Below are positions 53,506-64,000 of a DNA stretch of 64,000 nucleotides, piece by piece; within the stretch, counting starts at the first letter, position 1, and every line of letters begins with the position of its first letter. The notes under the pieces are model-generated. The model saw only the letters and a list, made by a program, of their open reading frames with translations. It searched no databases and had not been told where the DNA came from. Source of the DNA: Lantana camara (lineage: Eukaryota > Streptophyta > Magnoliopsida > Lamiales > Verbenaceae); contig CM074865.1 of NCBI GenBank assembly GCA_037501455.1, forward strand, positions 15,198,501 through 15,262,500, read 5' to 3'. A program made the translations under genes and the position numbers.

Positions 53506-54077
53506 TAACCAACCTCATTTTGCATTTTTGGACTTTAACTTGGCATTTTTGATTTTAGGGATACTTACTCTCAAAATTTTACAATTTTGGCCAAATCTCA
53601 TCTGGATCCTTAATTCCACACCGGAAAACCGCACGTGATCGCCTGAAATCGGTTGAAATCCAGCGTGGCAAAATAGTCTGGGCCACATAAGCAAAAGAAT
53701 GCATTGCCATGTGGGATTTCAACTGATTTCAGGCGAACACGTGGGGTCACGTGTGGTTTTCCAATGCGGTTTTCCGGTGCGAAATTAGGCGTGGGATTTC
53801 AACTGATTTCAGGCGAACACGTGGGGTCACGTGCGGTTTTCCGGTGCGAAATTAGGGATCCGACTGAGATTTGATGCACTCTTTTGCTTATGTGGCCCAG
53901 GCTATTTTGCCACGCGGGATTTCAACCGATTTCAGGCTATCATGTGCGACTTTCCGGTGCGGAATTAAGGATCCGGATGAAATTTGACCAAAATTGTAAA
54001 ATTTTGAGAGTAAGTGTCCCTAAAATCAGAAATACCAAGTTAAAGTCCAAAAATGCAAAATGAGATTGGTTATTGTA
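53506..54077. mobile_element. fold-back MITE with about 190-bp inverted arms
   Basis: The left arm (about 53506-53695) and right arm (about 53885-54077) are reverse complements over nearly their whole length (for example TCATTTTGCATTTTTGGACT, and GGGCCACATAAGCAAAAGA). The centre contains an about 80-bp tandem duplication (GGGATTTCAACTGATTTCAG, AACACGTGGGGTCACGTG). No coding capacity. No target duplication was identified, and the left end abuts the solo LTR. Confidence 0.75.
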
Positions 54078-54084
54078 CCAAATT

Positions 54085-54275
54085 TGCAATTTTTCCTATT
54101 TTTACTTAACTCCCCATTTTGGCAAAATGTCGTATAATTTTCACATAATGTAGTACTTAAAATATCTCTCAAAATATGTTGTATAATTTTCACAAAATGT
54201 ATTACTAAAACGTTCTAATACCGTATTTATATCCTATTATGTTGTATAATTTTATGGGGAGTAAAGTAAAAATAT
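54085..54275. repeat. small MITE-like inverted repeat
   Basis: TTTGCAATTTTTCCTATTTT and ACTTAACTCCCCA at the left pair with TGGGGAGTAAAGTAAAAATA then TTGCAAATT at the right. TTGTATAATTTTCACA-type segments repeat three times inside. Confidence 0.5.
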
Positions 54276-54429
54276 TGCAAATTGATGGGGAGTTATTTCA
54301 AATTACCCCATTCAGAGTAGATTTGAATGATTTAAAAAACGAAATTAAGTTTACAATTAATATACAATAATTTACCACTAAAAAAGTAGATGAAATAAGC
54401 CGACTACAAAGAGGAAAAGACAAAAGAAA

Positions 54430-55151
54430 TTGTTCATGTTCGTCCACCCTTCCCAAACCCTCGCTCACCATTTCCCCTGTCTCTCTGCTAAGCCGGTGGA
54501 TTGGTCGCAGATCTCAACTTTTCTCCTCCGCGTCTCCTGCGTGGTTGCGTCACGTCGGTGAACCACCACTTCCGTCAGCTTGCTTTTTTCTTATCAATGT
54601 CCTTTCTTTAACTCGTCCTTTATATTTTATCTAATCCATAAGAGAAAACACTAATCATAGGGAAACGAGTCCCAAGAACCCTTGTAATATAATTATGTTT
54701 GATCTGAATTTACACCTTAATACTTGTTCTTAGTAGATATTATACTTTTTCTTTTTGTTTTTAGATCCAGTAATCTTGCTTCTGTGTTTCATTCCATTTC
54801 AATTGAATTCACATTTTCTATTATCGATGTAAGATATGATGTGGACGTCTAAGTATTATTTAATGTTTGGATGTGTTACAAATTTTATCTTATTTATGAT
54901 AAGCTGGTAGAAATTTTGTTTCTGATATATTTCCATCATTCTAATAATATTTTATTTTTCAGATTCAATTTGATCAAAAACTGTCACCTGTGTATCTTTT
55001 GGATAGGAAAATTTTTCCTTCACTGCACATATTGATGCCGCTGCAAATGGTTGAGTTATTCAGTGCTTCTTCGCAGCCAGTCATATTCGAAGCATCTCCA
55101 TCTCCTTCTCTGTGGGATCTTCTTCCTTATGACGTTGCTGCTATGATATAA
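54430..55151 (+). pseudogene. fragment of an unrecognised host gene inside Copia-derived region
   Basis: After a TTTTTCAG acceptor (54961), 54962-55151 is open for 62 codons: IQFDQKLSPVYLLDRKIFPS, then LQMVELFSASSQPVIFEASP, SPSLWDLLPYDVAAMI, then TAA. Codon use and the acceptor suggest a real exon. 54430-54600 looks like a C-rich leader or first exon. The family was not recognised. Copia RT/RNase H sequence follows at 55200 on the other strand, so this is a captured or rearranged piece. Confidence 0.4.
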
Positions 55152-55199
55152 GCAAATCTGCACACCGCAATCGCGTTCACATATCCATTTTACAACATT

Positions 55200-58100
55200 C
55201 TAATACTCTCTACTCGGATTTGAGAGAAACCATCTAACTTTGCCAACTGCATGAGCCAAATCCGATCTCGTACAAATCATGTTATACATCAAACTTCCAA
55301 CTGCAATAGCATAGGGAACACCTTGCATGTCCTTCTTATCTTCTTCATTAGAAGGAGCCTGTGCACTACTCAGCTTAAAATGTCCATCAATTGGAGTACT
55401 TACAACTTTGGCTTTATCCATGTGAAATCTCTGAATCACTTTCTCAATATACTTCTCTTAAGACAAACATAACTTCTTGGAATTTCTATCACGTGAAATT
55501 TTCATGCCAAGAATATGCTTCATTGGTCCCAAATCTTTCATGGCAAAAGACTTGCTCAACTCATTCTTAAACCTGTTAATTCTAAAAGTACTATGACCAA
55601 TAGTGAGCATATCATCAATATAAAGGAATAAAACAACAAAATCAACATGGGTGAATTTTTTAATAAATACGCAATGGTCAGCATTAGTCTTTCTATAACC
55701 CTATTGCAGCCTAATTGACTCAAACTTCTTATATCATTGCCTTGAAGCTTGTTTTAAACCATACAAGCTTTTCCTCAATCTGCATACAAAATTCTCTTTT
55801 CCTTTAACAATGAAATCCTTCGGTTGCTCCATATAAATCTCCTCCTCCAAGTGGTCATGGAGGCAAGAAGTCTTCACATCCATTTGTTCAATTTCTAAAT
55901 TAAGACTAGCCGATAAGCCCAAAACAAGACGGATTGATGATATTTTCACAACAAGTGAGAAAAACTCTTCAAATTCAATCCCTTTCTTCTAACTGAAGCC
56001 TTTAACAACTAATCTAGCTTTGTATCTCGTTTGTGAAGTGTTCTCTTCTTGTTTCACCCGATAACTCCATCGGTTCTTTAGAGCTTTTCTTCCTTCAGGT
56101 AACTTGACAAGGTCAAAAGTATGATTGCCATGTAAAGACTTCATCTCATCTTTCATTACTTCAAACCACTTTTCCTTAAGCTCACTATCCAAAGCCTCCA
56201 TATAACAATCAGGTTCTCCTCCATCTGTCAAAAGCACATACTCACTAGATGAGTATCTAACAGATTGCACTCTATTTCTGGTAGATCTTCTGGGTGAACT
56301 AAAGGTTGCTCAACAATTAGAGTATCTTCCCCATTCTAAATTTCATGATCTTCATCAGCATGATCATGATCAACCTCTGTATCCACATTATTCTAATTGT
56401 TCAACTCAATTGCATCAGGAATATTCACAATAGGTTTTGGATCCAAATATATCAAGTCATTACCACCTGAAGACTCCAAATTACTTGCTTTACTGATGTC
56501 TTCAATGTTTGATCCTCCATGAAGACTACATCACAACTTCTAACAAGTTTCTTTTCAGTCGGATCATAAAACTTGTAACCAAAATCATCCTGACCATACC
56601 CAAGAAATATACATTCTTTCACTTTTGGGTCTAACTTAGACCTCTCATCCTTAGGTACATGCACAGAAGCTTTATAACCAAACACATGTAAAAGATTATA
56701 AGAGACATCCTTTCCATACCATACCCCATTAGGAACATCAACATGCAATGCAACACAAGGAGGCAAATTACTTATATAGGCAACAATAAGTAAAGGTTCA
56801 CCCCAAAAGGCTTTAGGTAGCTTTGTGTCTGAAAGTAAACATCTGACCCTTTCCAATAGGCTCCTATTTATCCTTTCTGCCTAGCCATTTAACTGAGGTG
56901 TTTTAGGAGGCGTCTTCTGATGCCGAATACCCTGTTCTCTGCAATAAGAATCAAATGTACCATAATACTAGCCACCATTTTCAGTACGAATACATTTCAA
57001 TTTCTTACCAGTTTCTTTCTCAACTGATGCTTGAAAAACTTTAAAGACATCAAACACTTGATCTTTGGTTTTTAAAACATAAACCTAAACCTTTCTCGAA
57101 CAATCATTAATAAAAGTGACAAAATAAAGTGCACCACGATGAATTCGTACCTTCGTTGGTCCACAAACATTTTAGTATACCAATTCAAGCAAATCAATTT
57201 TTCTTGAAGAGGGATGACTCTTGAATGAAACTCGTTTCTGCTTCCCAACCAAACAGTGAACACATTTTTTTAATTTTGTATCTTTCAGCCCTGACAACAA
57301 ATTCTTCTTGACCAAACAATGAGTTTCTTTTCACTAATGTGACTAAGCCTCTTGTGCCAAAGCTTTGAAAAGTTGTCACTCTCTGCTGCATTAATAAAGT
57401 TTATATAGACGGAAGCCTTCATCTTATATAAATTATGGAATTTATCACCTCGAGCCACAATTAGATTCCTTTCTATGAGTTTCCACTGACCATTACCACA
57501 GAAATTGCAATAACCATCATCATCGAGTTTCCCTACTAAGATCAGATGCAAACGAACATTAGGTGCATATCTGATATCATGAAGCACCAAACTCGTCCCA
57601 CTGTTAGTTTTCGAACAAATAGTCCCAGTGTCTACTACCGGTACCACCGTATCATTCCCCATCTTCAAAACCCTAAAATCACCAAAAGTATAAGAAGTGA
57701 ATAAATCTTTCCTTGATGTCACATGGAGTGAGGCATCGCTTGGTTTCTCCCCTATTTTCTGAAACCAACAACTTGGGTTGAAACGAATGTTGAGTTTTTT
57801 GTCTCATCTCCTCATTCAAAACACTACTCTTCACAAGCTCAACGATTATACCACCATCAGACGAAGAGTTTACAAGTAAAACACGGAAAATTTCCCAACA
57901 ATTAGGCAAAGTGGCAAGAATCCAAAGTCTCATAATTTCATCATCAAATTTAATGCCCATGCTTGTCGACTGATCAAGAATACCTTGAAACTCATTCAAG
58001 TGATCAGCAATAGAAATCCCTTCTTTGTATTTCAATTGCATCATCTTCTTAAGCAAAAATAACTTATTGGATCCTGTCTTCGATGCATACAAATTTCACA

Positions 58101-58356
58101 ACTTCTCCCATAAACTTCTCGCATGTGTCTCATATTGAAAATGGTTGTAAACATTCTCCTCAACAAATTATCTAATAAACCTACAAACTTGTCTGTGCTC
58201 TAAAACTCATTCTTCATCGATTTTAGACTCAGACTTTTGAGTCATAAAAACAGGCAAGTGCAAAGTTTTAACAAATAGGAGATCCTTCATCTTATTACTC
58301 AACAGATGATAATTTAATCCATTTAAGGTTATCATCTTATTCATATTTATATCCAT
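55200..58356 (-). pseudogene. Copia gag-pol: gag, integrase, reverse transcriptase, part of RNase H
   Basis: The minus-strand order fits Copia. Gag runs from the ATG at 58354-58356 with a UBN2-type region (LKYKEGISIADHLNEFQGIL, LPNCWE). A protease remnant and GAG-pre-integrase follow (LWHKRLSHISEKKL, near 57350), then integrase C-terminal parts (LPKAFWGEPLLIVAYISNLP; KLDPKVKECIFLGYGQDDFG). Reverse transcriptase has EQMDVKTSCLHDHLEEEIYM, RKSLYGLKQA and the catalytic YIDDM near 55620. RNase H starts with YAIAVGSLMYNMICTRSDLA and breaks off near 55200. Many stops and frameshifts; the gag zinc knuckle is missing. Non-functional. Confidence 0.85.
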
Positions 58357-58382
58357 GGTCACATCGACAAAAGAACCAACGC

Positions 58383-58395
58383 GGCTTTGATGCCA
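58383..58395 (-). other. Copia primer-binding site
   Basis: The minus strand reads TGGCATCAAAGCC, two mismatches from TGGTATCAGAGCC, the initiator tRNA-Met complement. It lies directly inside the right LTR and fixes orientation. Confidence 0.6.
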
Positions 58396-59066
58396 CTTTT
58401 ATAATTTAATTCGAGTGCACGCAGCGAAAATCAAAACTCCTCTCCAAATACCAATAAACAATCAACCAAGTATGTTCAAGGATTGAAAAATAATCAACCA
58501 AACAAGATAATAGAGACACGAGATTTAACATGGAAAACCCCTTCAAATTGAAGAGTAAAAACCATGAGGCCTACGAGACCCAAAATAAATGTACTATAAT
58601 ACGAGGAAAAATTACAACAATTCCACACTAGTAAAACCAACACTAAATTCGAACCAAACACCGATTCGACCAAAACGAACTAGAACCACAAATGAAGAAA
58701 AGAACACAAAAATAAGTTGAAAAATGCGCTACTGTTCACACTACCAAAAACCCAACTTACAATGCTCCGAATCCGATCTCCACTGTTCAGATTCAAGTTC
58801 AATGTGTTGGAATATGTTGTCCAAAAATTAACTCAATCGGACCACAAATAACCTCCCGATCATCCGATTTATGAAGCTGTCGCCGTCCAACATCAACACA
58901 AAAACTGTGCAGAAAAATTCACCCCTTTTACGTCAACGGCTGCTGCTATATATCGTGATGTATTCAGTTTCCCCAAAGGAAAATGAATCCTATTCAACTA
59001 AGAAGTATGTTTTATGGACTTTTAAATTATTTGGGCCAACAAATATGAATACGTGGGCTGGACCCA
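58396..59066 (-). repeat. 5' LTR of the Copia element
   Basis: About 670 bp. It shares long blocks with 46945-47021 and 50892-51481 (CGCAGCGAAAATCAAAAC, AATAATCAACCAAACAAGAT, CCATGAGGCCTACGAGACCC) and differs at many positions, so the insertion is old. On the minus strand it starts TGGGTCCAGCCCACG. 59067-59360 is AT-rich with no gene. Confidence 0.7.
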
Positions 59067-59472
59067 ATAATAATGGACTATATAAACTTAATTCCTAGCT
59101 AAAAAAATTATGAATTATAAATCCAAAATTTACACTTGTAACCCAAATTTGATGGATTATAATTATTCAAATACTAGTAACTCTTACATATTTTATGCGT
59201 GTGCAAATAATAAAATTATTATTGTTTAAATATATATTAAACCAAAATTTTTATGTTAATATTTATTTTATAATTATTTTAATATAATTAAAAATTTAAA
59301 AGATAATATAAAATATAAATTAGAAAATATGGGAAAGAATAAAAATATATAATTGAAAAAAGGGATAAATATTTTTTGTCATGGGAATTATATCCATTGT
59401 TACACTTCGCCATCCGAACTTATTTTCTTTGCAAACCACCATCCCATCTATGTGATATTTACAAACCACCAT

Positions 59473-62400
59473 TGTAACATCCCGCTCGTCCGAGCTGTAC
59501 AGGTATGCTCTTTCGAGAGTGTTTTATTTATTTATTTATGCTTTTACGTGTTTATTAAATTGTTTATATGCCTAAGTGATTATTTGAATAATTATTTGTT
59601 AAACTTTGTTAAGTATTTGTTCGTTTTGACCGCGTTTGATCCCCCCGTTCGATTCGTTTGACCCCGTATTTGCTCCTAAGTATGTGATTACATGATATGC
59701 ATGAAATATGTATGATATGAATTTGTCTACGTGTTCGTTTTATATTTTGACTTCGTTTGATACGGTTTCTGAACTGCTTTATTTGTTAAGGGACTCGAGG
59801 GCCTAACTCGTTTTTGTGCACCTCCTGTTCCGGAAGGCGTAACTTGGGCTCGGGAATTCAGATTCGAATTCTGAAAGAAACTTCGGACTCGTAACAAAGA
59901 ATGGAAGCTAAAGAACCTAATTTTGTAATTTTCTAAACCCGTTTGAACCTCCGAATTTTTCCCGAAACATGACCCTTGTGACAGATTTTTCATGTTCGCC
60001 CGTTTTGATCATAACCGACCCGTTTCTTATCTGAATCCCCCATACTTGAACCCATATGACCCTAACTTAACCCCCTATCCACCTATTTGCTCCCCATTTC
60101 GGAATCAAGGCAAGAAAGATGGAGAAAGCAGCAGTTCATAATGAGAGAGAGGGAGAAGGGGAAAAGTACTATTCATTTGGCCATTTCTTGCTCCATACAA
60201 CTCGGAATCGCCTCAAATTCGAAAGGTAAGTCCGGTATTTCGTTCTCCATCTTCTCCTATTTGTTTTAAGTGCTAATTTGCTGAATTTGATGGAGGATTA
60301 AGCATGCTATGGTTCATTAGATGAATAGTAAGGGCTTGTGGAGATTTGATGAATTTGGCATGAAGTCTTGTGATTCTTGTTGGTTTGATGCATCATTTAT
60401 GACCTTAAGACATCCATTATTATTTGTATGGACTCATTTGAGAAGTTAGGTGCATTTAATTGAGGTTCCATTAATGCTTTGTATGAGAAAATGAAGAATA
60501 TGAATGTTTGATCCATTTTCTTCCATTCCTTGCATGATTAGTTCGATTCTTGCATGCTTTATGACCTGAAATTGATGTATATTAAGTGTATGATCTTTCC
60601 CTTGCATGCTAGAATGGTTTAGGATTGGTTTATGTTGGATTTGTGCTACTGTTACCCTGTTTTGCTGCTGCTGTGTCATGGGTCGCGGCCGCGACCGGGA
60701 TCGGTTCATTTCTGGTAGAGGCCGCGACCCATTTTTTCCCTTGTTTCATCTTGGGGGCTGCTGGGCTGCTGAAGGTGATGGTGGTCGCGCCCGCGACCAC
60801 CGTTGTGCTGTTTTGGGGTCGCGGGCATGCAACCTTCGAGTTGTTGTTGTGTTATTGCTCGTTTTCTTATTTGTTCGTGTTTTGCTTGCCTTTCCTCGAT
60901 CTTATATGTTTAATATATGTTACTAACTTATCATGTTATGAATTTATGGCTTGATTTATAATTTCGTTTTTTATTTATGCTCTCATACGTGCAACATGCT
61001 ACTCTAACATGCGTATATCACCTTATGTTTCGTTTAAGTGCCTTAGATGATTTTTCTTTCCTCTTATATAATATGAAATGTGTTCTTAATATGTTGAATG
61101 ATATGTTATGTATGTTATATGAAATTTGTGAATTTATTTTGGTAATTTTGATGCTTTTACGTGCAATATATGACCTAATTTGCGTCATATGCCTTTAACG
61201 TGCTAGCATGCATCAATGTGCCATTTCTTTGCCTCGTTTGATAATTGTTTGATTTTTTTATCGTATGCATGCATGCCTAATATGTTTTATGACATGTTAT
61301 GTTTGTTGCATGAATTTGATGGATTTAATTAGCATGATTTAAGAGACGTATGATTTGTTATGAATTTGCATGCGATTTATGGTAATTCTTTGCATTTCTT
61401 ATGCATCTTTTGCATCCGTATGCATATGTCGGGCGTCTATATGGTTCATTTGTGAGTCTAAGTCTGTCTTTTGTCATTTGTTTTGTTCAGAGCTTTGTTT
61501 CGAGGGAAGGAGGTGCTCTTTTAGGTGTGTTCCAGTTTGCTTCGTCCATGTGGTCGACAAGGTGAGGTTTCTTTCTTTTAGTTACAACCCTTGATGTGAT
61601 TTAAGCCTGTATGCGACCTATGTATATGTATAAGTACTTAGATATGTGTTTGATACGTATTTTGTGGGATTTTAGCCCTTTTGTTATGAAATATTTGAAA
61701 AACGCTTTTATGTATATGTAAAGAAATATTTTCATTTGTTTGTTTTGAAAAGAGTTGGTGTGTGTATTTTGAAACCGCGAGTTATGTTTCGAGATTATGT
61801 TGGATTTTTGGAAAATTAAGAATTTCGAAATTATAAACAATTTGAACAATTGATTGGGCCCTGGAGATTGTGCGAAGGAGACCCGGGACGGTGTGGACCG
61901 TCGGGTAGTCCCTAGCATAGTCTCCACACTTAAGGATCAACCCTGAACCCACTAGGAGGCTTGGTGGGGGAAGGAGTCCTCGGGCGTGAGCGTCATGAAA
62001 CTCATGACCCAAACTGTTTATCCGATAGTCAGGGTGGCGCCACCCTACCATCACCCGGAGGAGAGGTATGTTTGTTTAATTCTGAATTATGTTTTGCTTT
62101 TGATTTCAATCTTTGATTTATGAACGAGGTTAGGTTGGTCTGAGGCTAGTACTCGCCGAGTCGTGTGTGTGATTCTGAAAATGGTTTGTGAAACGGGAGT
62201 GGATTCATAATTAATAAAATTTGGTTGATTTTGGCCTTCGGCCTTAACTCTTTTTCCTTATACTTATTATCTTGTGTTAAATGATTTAGAGTGCAAAAAC
62301 CACGCCCCGGTTCATGAATCTTCTAACTTTAAATATGCTTTGCTCTATGTATACGTATGTGTGAGTGTGTTAGGCCCCTCACCAGTTTATAGGACTGACC

Positions 62401-62871
62401 TCTCCTCGTTGTCTTCTTTTTCTCTTCCGTTTGGTTGAGTTTGCAGGTACAGGTTGGTTCTTGTTAGGCGGTGGTCCTTTTTTTGAGTCTGTTCGAGTTC
62501 GTAGTAGAGTCTTCTGCATTACATCTTTACCTTCTGCATTGGTATTATGTTTACGATTAAGATATGTACGAAATTTGTATAAGTTATGATTTAGAATTTG
62601 AGCTTAGAACCTTGTGTGTATTATTTGGCCTTGGATGGGCATAATATGTATAAATTCTAACAAGTATGTTTGTATTTGAAACCTGGTGCTTCCGCATTTG
62701 ATTTCGATTTGTTATGCGCACTCTGTATTAGGGTCTAGACCGCCTAGCTAGTGTGTGTGTTTTGTTTGTCACCCGTTTGTTGTAGCCTGATGCGTGTGCA
62801 GAGTTTCCATTTTGTGACACATGTCGGCTATAGTGCAAGGGGTGTAGTGTCTTGCGCTCCGGGGTGCTATA
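59473..62871 (+). mobile_element. 3.4-kb solo LTR (Gypsy Tekay/Del-like)
   Basis: It starts TGTAACATCCCGCTCG and ends CGGGGTGCTATA (TA where CA is expected). Flanks are ACCAT (59468-59472) and GCCAT (62872-62876), one mismatch. The two halves of the interrupted inverted-repeat arm lie directly outside. No ORF with a retrotransposon motif, so this is a solo LTR. Orientation is inferred from the TGTAACA start. Confidence 0.6.
60679..60799. repeat. GC-rich palindromes around GGTCGCGGCCGCGACC
   Basis: A perfect 16-bp palindrome at 60681-60696. Its left half TGGGTCGCGGCC (60679-60690) also pairs with GGCCGCGACCCA (60719-60730), giving a possible hairpin. GGTCGCGCCCGCGACC (60783-60798) nearly repeats the palindrome. 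It lies within an otherwise AT-rich LTR. Confidence 0.7.
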
Positions 62872-63968
62872 GCCATCCCCATCCAATTTGGAGTGGTTTT
62901 ACGGATTTTAAGTGGTCTTTCGTGCCTAAATTCTCCAAAAGCAATGTGCACATGTTATTAATATAAGTAAATTGATCTTTCCATTATTTCGGTCATTCTT
63001 TAAAGTTTTAATATAATAGGAGGCAGCCACAACTCTTATTTTTTCTTTTTTCATCAATTTTCTGATCACTTGATTATGAGATAATGTGTTGACAAAAAAT
63101 ATATGTAATATTACTTGTTGGATACGTTAAAGTTTTTAGAAAGAAATTATCTTATTGGATACATTCTAGTCTGGGAATTTTCTATTTCATTTATTCAGAC
63201 TGTGGTCCATAACCTTTCACATGATCAAATTCTTCCTGATCAATTAATAATAAACATAGAAAATAAATAAAATCATTTCTTATGTATTAATACCTCCGTC
63301 TTGAGGGGAAAAAATGAATAGGGATGAAAAAAGAATGAGAATTTAAGAAAGAATAAAATTTAAGAGATTTTCAATCCTAATCTCCCAATTATAGAACCCT
63401 AATTTGTTAGACAATGACTAAAATAATGGAAAGATTGATTTATTCTTATTAAAAACACGTGCACATCACGGGTGGGAAATTCAAACATTAAAAACCACTT
63501 AAAATTGGATGGGGATGGCAGTTTTGTAAAAATCGTGTAGATGAGATGGTGGTTTGTAAAAATTATATAAATGAGATGGTGGTTTTGTAAAAATCGTGTA
63601 AATGAGATGGCGGTTTGCAACGAAAATATGTTTAGATGGCGAAGTCTAAAAATGGGCATAGTCCGGATGGTAAAAAAATATTTATTCCTTAAAAAAATGA
63701 GAGTAAGGTGAGAGGGAAAAAAAAAAAAAAAGAAGTTAAAGGAAATAAATATAGGATAACACCTTAGTAAAGAATAAAAGAATAGAAAAAAAATTAATTT
63801 TACAGTCCAAAAAACCAAAATAATTACTCTAAATTCTCTCACTTAATATAATATTATAGATAATAACAATTTGACATCAGACATTACCATGCATGACTCA
63901 CTTGAATAGGGACGACTATCGGGTCGGGACCCACAGGTTAGACCCGTGTGGATCAAAACCCATCGGCG

Positions 63969-64000
63969 TAGGGCTGTCAATGGGTGGGGAATGCCCAGGC
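63969..64000 (+). mobile_element. probable hAT-type terminus cut by window edge
   Basis: TAGGGCTGTCAATGGGTGGG resembles the TAGGGGTG(T)CAA ends of hAT-1 and hAT-3. Only the first 32 bp are in the window, so the other end and target duplication cannot be checked. 63670-63968 has no recognised gene. Confidence 0.35.

Larger units (their letters stand above)
46945..59066 (-). mobile_element. Ty1/Copia element with both LTRs, heavily interrupted
   Basis: The right (5') LTR is 58396-59066. The left (3') LTR is about 46945-47021 plus 50892-51481, split by hAT-3. On the minus strand the order is LTR, PBS (58383-58395), gag, protease remnant, integrase, reverse transcriptase, RNase H end (51490-51654), purine tract (GGCTGGAGGTGAAGA), LTR. 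The RNase H region is broken by 51655-55199. LTR similarity is visible over CGCAGCGAAAATCAAAAC and GAGACACGAGATT. No target duplication could be fixed. Confidence 0.7.
59366..63665. repeat. inverted-repeat element, left arm split by a solo LTR
   Basis: The left arm is 59366-59472 plus 62872-62970. Read across the LTR insertion it is the reverse complement of 63470-63665 (shared ACTTCGCCATC, TTTGCAAACCACCATC, GCCATCCCCATCCAATTT, and ATGTGCAC). The loop of about 500 bp (62971-63469) has no recognised gene. The right arm holds an extra copy of the ATGAGATGGTGGTTTGTAAA unit. It is probably an old fold-back element. Confidence 0.6.

Noticed and set aside
60606..60954. Two overlapping plus-strand ORFs of 106 and 109 codons
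   Set aside because: Hydrophobic, Cys/Leu/Val-rich frames inside the solo LTR 59473-62871 with no motif; ORF length there is raised by the GC-rich palindrome segment.
1..64000. CRISPR arrays, bacterial operons, phage or viral replication modules
   Set aside because: No such repeats or genes; introns, TATA boxes and plant transposons show nuclear plant DNA.

Overview
This window is nuclear DNA of a flowering plant, most likely a eudicot. It has plant gene families (serine carboxypeptidase-like, Ariadne RBR ligase), spliced exons with AT-rich introns, and plant-type transposons: Tat-like Ty3/Gypsy with an antisense extra ORF, Copia, TRIM, L1-type LINE, hAT and Mutator MITEs. Only one gene looks intact. 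The rest is decayed gene pieces and nested transposons. Domain and family names rest on reading motifs by eye; no database search was possible.

1-25 kb: two head-to-tail, minus-strand serine carboxypeptidase-like (SCPL) gene copies, both broken. SCPL-1 has exons at 17.96, 17.6, 15.9, 0.64 and 0.08 kb and runs off the left edge. Two retrotransposons split it: X (1509-4240, target duplication CATAT) and Y (4680-17061, target duplication AATAT). SCPL-2 has its 3' exons at 19.5-20.2 kb and a damaged exon at 24.65 kb. Part of X plus one SCPL exon is duplicated (2895-4679 and 14453-16235), which points to an about 11.6-kb tandem duplication through a 3-bp microhomology inside an LTR of Y. Y is a Tat-type Gypsy element with decayed pol on the minus strand and an antisense, intron-containing ORF with its own TATA box. 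A three-LTR TRIM tandem lies at 18386-19020.

25-38 kb: the gene-bearing part. An intact-looking five-exon Ariadne-type RBR E3 ubiquitin ligase gene (26575-28659, plus) has tandem duplications in its 5' flank, first intron and 3' flank. On the minus strand lie a truncated gene resembling plant AKAP17A/SFRS17A proteins (29997-31251), weak coding-like exons near 33.3-34.6 kb, and an L1-type LINE remnant (36390-37735).

38-64 kb: nested repeats. A solo LTR (38273-44863) contains another solo LTR (with six CACGTG palindromes) and a hAT element, which itself contains a Mutator-like MITE. A decayed Copia element (about 46.9-59.1 kb, minus) is split by a 3.9-kb hAT element carrying a roughly 1.5-kb minisatellite, by a further solo LTR rich in CACGTG, and by fold-back MITEs. 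A 3.4-kb solo LTR splits one arm of an inverted-repeat element at 59.4-63.7 kb. Another hAT-like terminus starts at the right edge.

Many boundaries are supported by target-site duplications read directly from the sequence, which gives the order of insertion. No tRNA, rRNA, CRISPR or bacterial-type feature was seen.
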